From: Pedobacter sp. ASV28
Lineage (GTDB): Bacteria; Bacteroidota; Bacteroidia; Sphingobacteriales; Sphingobacteriaceae
Reading direction: 5' to 3'
Assembly: GCF_016428855.1 (NCBI RefSeq)
Contig: NZ_JAELTN010000016.1
Coordinates: forward strand, 1-64,000
Length of the DNA stretch: 64,000 nt
The notes below the pieces were generated by a model, which was given only the letters and a program-made list of their open reading frames with translations, did no database searches and was not told where the DNA came from. This document shows, one piece after another, positions 62,515 through 64,000 of the stretch. A program made the position numbers and the translations under genes. Position 1 is the stretch's first letter. The number at the start of each line of letters is the position of its first letter.

Positions 62515-63288
62515 TTAATAACTTTTAAGCTTTTCCAATCGCTGCTTCGCTTTTTCCTGCTCATTGTACTTTCCTTCTTTGTATAATAATTTCTCCCAAT
62601 CGCCATACATAGGATTAGGCAGAACGATAAACTTGATACCAAACAAATGTTGATTGGCATCTACCTGTTCCTTAGTATCTTTTCCCTCTCTATAAAACAC
62701 ATTGGAAAAATCGCTTAAATTATCCCCACAAAGCAACAACACATTATATTTTTCCAATATTTTATTTCTTCTTTCCTGCTTATCTGAAGTGGTACTTTTT
62801 AACAAAACATGTGCTTCATCTACATAAGGAAAGCCTAATTTTTTCAAATTTTCAATCGTTCCTTTACGATCTGCTTCATCACGATTTGTAACATAAAAGG
62901 TCTCTACATTTTTGCTCGCTGCAAACTTCAAGAACGACAAAGCCCCGGGTACGGTATCTGCCATTGCTTTCGAAGTCCATTCAGTCCAATGTGCAGGCAC
63001 ATAGCTTACACCATTTTTAATTTCATATCCCTGAAAACGTGAATTATCTATAATCGTTTCATCTGCATCTACAATTACACAATTTGGTTTCCCATTAGAT
63101 TGCTCCCACAAAGCCTCTTTTAAAGACAATCTAGCAAAGTTATAAGCCTGAAAAGCTAAGGCTCTGTATTCGCCACTATATTGTTGCCATAAAACCGCAT
63201 TTGTCCAATCTCTTTCCGGGCCCGTTTTTTGGGCAAATACTGCAATAGGAAAAACAAACAAAGAAAAAATCAAAAATCTTAACCTCAT
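62515..63288 (-). CDS. e(P4)-type 5'-nucleotidase/acid phosphatase
   Basis: 257 residues, signal peptide MRLRFLIFSLFVFPIAVFAQ without a lipobox Cys, so soluble in the periplasm unlike the lipoprotein e(P4) of Haemophilus. HAD motif I is VIVDADETIIDN (Asp74, Asp76), motif II YVTNRDE, then LLLCGDNLSDF. DADET replaces the common DLDET; both catalytic Asp are kept. It dephosphorylates nucleotides such as NMN or other monoesters. A good promoter stands upstream. Confidence 0.92.
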   Translation of the reverse strand: MRLRFLIFSLFVFPIAVFAQKTGPERDWTNAVLWQQYSGEYRALAFQAYNFARLSLKEALWEQSNGKPNCVIVDADETIIDNSRFQGYEIKNGVSYVPAHWTEWTSKAMADTVPGALSFLKFAASKNVETFYVTNRDEADRKGTIENLKKLGFPYVDEAHVLLKSTTSDKQERRNKILEKYNVLLLCGDNLSDFSNVFYREGKDTKEQVDANQHLFGIKFIVLPNPMYGDWEKLLYKEGKYNEQEKAKQRLEKLKSY

Positions 63289-63306
63289 AACTCAATAATT
63301 TGATGA

Positions 63307-63338
63307 CAAAGATAGCTTTAAAAAACAATCACATCAAA
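63307..63338 (-). promoter_or_regulatory. Acid phosphatase promoter
   Basis: TTTG (63338-63335), a 20-bp spacer and TATCTTTG (63314-63307) on the minus strand match the -33/-7 consensus at both boxes. The leader to the ATG at 63288 is about 12 bases. Confidence 0.65.
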
Positions 63339-63621
63339 AACGTTAGTGGTCATTTATAAACCATAAAACAATCTGTACAGAAGCCTATTTCCAAAAGCAC
63401 AAACATTGGCCAAATAAAATCATTCAGGCTAGTTTTTCATTACTTGGCCCTATGGCTTTATAAAACAAATGGTGCAAAAAGGCCTAAAATAGCGAACAAG
63501 ATCCCGTTTTAAATCCCCCATTCCAAATACCGTAAAGAGTAGAAAAAGCAGCCAAAAGCCATAAAAACAAACATTTCCAATTAAAGAATATGGGCAAGAG
63601 ATCACTCCCATTTTTAAGAAC

Positions 63622-63657
63622 AGGGTTACACTTAGGGTTACATTTAGGGTTACATTT
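63622..63657 (+). repeat. 12-bp tandem repeat, three copies
   Basis: AGGGTTACATTT in three consecutive copies (the first has C for T at its tenth base), in the 545-bp gene-free stretch 63289-63833. The rest of that stretch is A-rich and shows no open frame or other structure apart from the promoter at its left end. Confidence 0.85.
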
Positions 63658-63833
63658 CAATAGTTAGAACCTCATATCTTCATAAACAAACGCCTCAAAA
63701 CACCTCTATTTTCATTTAAAATTTCTGAATTCAACTATGCATATTACCCTAAAAACAGACCGCTAAAACACCATCAACCAACTAAAAATCAAACAATTAA
63801 AAACAGAACCACAACAAAAAGATGTGCAGATAG

Positions 63834-64000
63834 CTAAGACATATTATTAATGCGAATACTCGCTTTAATCAAGGCCAGGCCTGTTATGCATTCTATCTTT
63901 ATATCCTTGGGCTGGTGATAGCTATTCTGACTAACCAATTTTATATATTGTTCCCCTTTTTCAGATTTCTGTACATATTTCACGGTGATCATTTCATCAC
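63834..64000 (-). CDS. C-terminal end of a probable S24-like regulator (partial)
   Basis: A leftward frame enters from beyond base 64000 and stops at 63834-63836; 54 residues are visible (DEMITVKYVQKSEKGEQY, then IKLVSQNSYHQPKDIKIECI and TGLALIKASIRINNMS). The strand pattern with a final LALIKASIRI resembles the end of Bacteroidota LexA/S24-type HTH regulators, but the part that would prove it is outside the window. The frame is open to the edge and has protein-like composition. Confidence 0.5.
   Translation of the reverse strand, partial: DEMITVKYVQKSEKGEQYIKLVSQNSYHQPKDIKIECITGLALIKASIRINNMS

Noticed and set aside
63622..63657. Telomere-like TTAGGG repeat
   Set aside because: The true unit is 12 bp (AGGGTTACATTT), three copies, inside a bacterial chromosome contig; resemblance to TTAGGG is by chance.

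Overview
The window is chromosomal DNA of a Bacteroidota bacterium, most likely Sphingobacteriaceae (Pedobacter-like). The evidence is AT-rich DNA, SusC/SusD pairs with an ECF sigma/FecR switch, GIN, YARHG, DUF4349 and DUF5689-type proteins, a type IX secretion C-terminal domain, weak Shine-Dalgarno signals, and many promoters matching the Bacteroidota -7 consensus TAnnTTTG. Genus is inferred by familiarity, not by a search. Bases 1-116 are not genomic: they are poly-C plus an Illumina/Nextera library adapter, so the contig begins at about base 117 and its left edge is an assembly end. The right edge cuts a gene. No rRNA, tRNA, CRISPR array, prophage or intact insertion sequence was seen.

Layout. 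162-1918: LytS/LytTR-type two-component pair. 2180-5934: dnaA, a stand-alone methylmalonyl-CoA mutase large subunit and a small membrane protein. 6028-8459: A-type Fe-S carrier, MacB-like permease, PHP-type phosphatase. 7722-13690: envelope sugar block (ugd, UDP-xylose synthase, galE, an unknown protein and a CpsB-like phosphatase in one leftward unit; waaA diverging from a shared promoter dyad). 13697-21900: housekeeping (HAD phosphatase, hemH, ispH, Fic protein, phosphoribosyltransferase, GIN protein, rlmD, map). 21984-24740: copper ATPase plus a small HMA protein. 24862-34627: a GDPD paralogue that has lost its catalytic residues, a repeat-rich gene-poor stretch, NTF2-like protein, M28 peptidase, cysS, EEP phosphatase, two overlapping rhomboids, mutL. 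34919-43451: yceI, response regulator, MBL hydrolase, recJ, lptB, GH3 protein, small membrane and lipoprotein genes, CBS protein.

43634-59072 is the accessory highlight: a complete polysaccharide-utilisation-type locus. An ECF sigma gene diverges from fecR, susC (with an STN signalling domain), susD, a DUF5689-like lipoprotein, two secreted proteins, a sialidase-fold lipoprotein, a GDPD phosphodiesterase with intact active site, and a formylglycine-enzyme-like/sialidase-fold fusion. Four consecutive genes of this operon share five copies of a roughly 185-residue secreted domain ending in FRLYAWGG...NGFRIGKS, which I do not recognise as a named family. It is fused once to a sialidase fold, once to a DUF5689-like domain, occurs once alone, and occurs twice in tandem ahead of a type IX sorting tail. 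This is the best candidate here for something undescribed.

59084-64000: M28 peptidase with PA domain, small membrane protein beside a dispersed repeat, DUF4349 lipoprotein, e(P4)-type acid phosphatase, a 545-bp gene-free stretch with a 12-bp tandem repeat, and the C-terminal end of a probable regulator.
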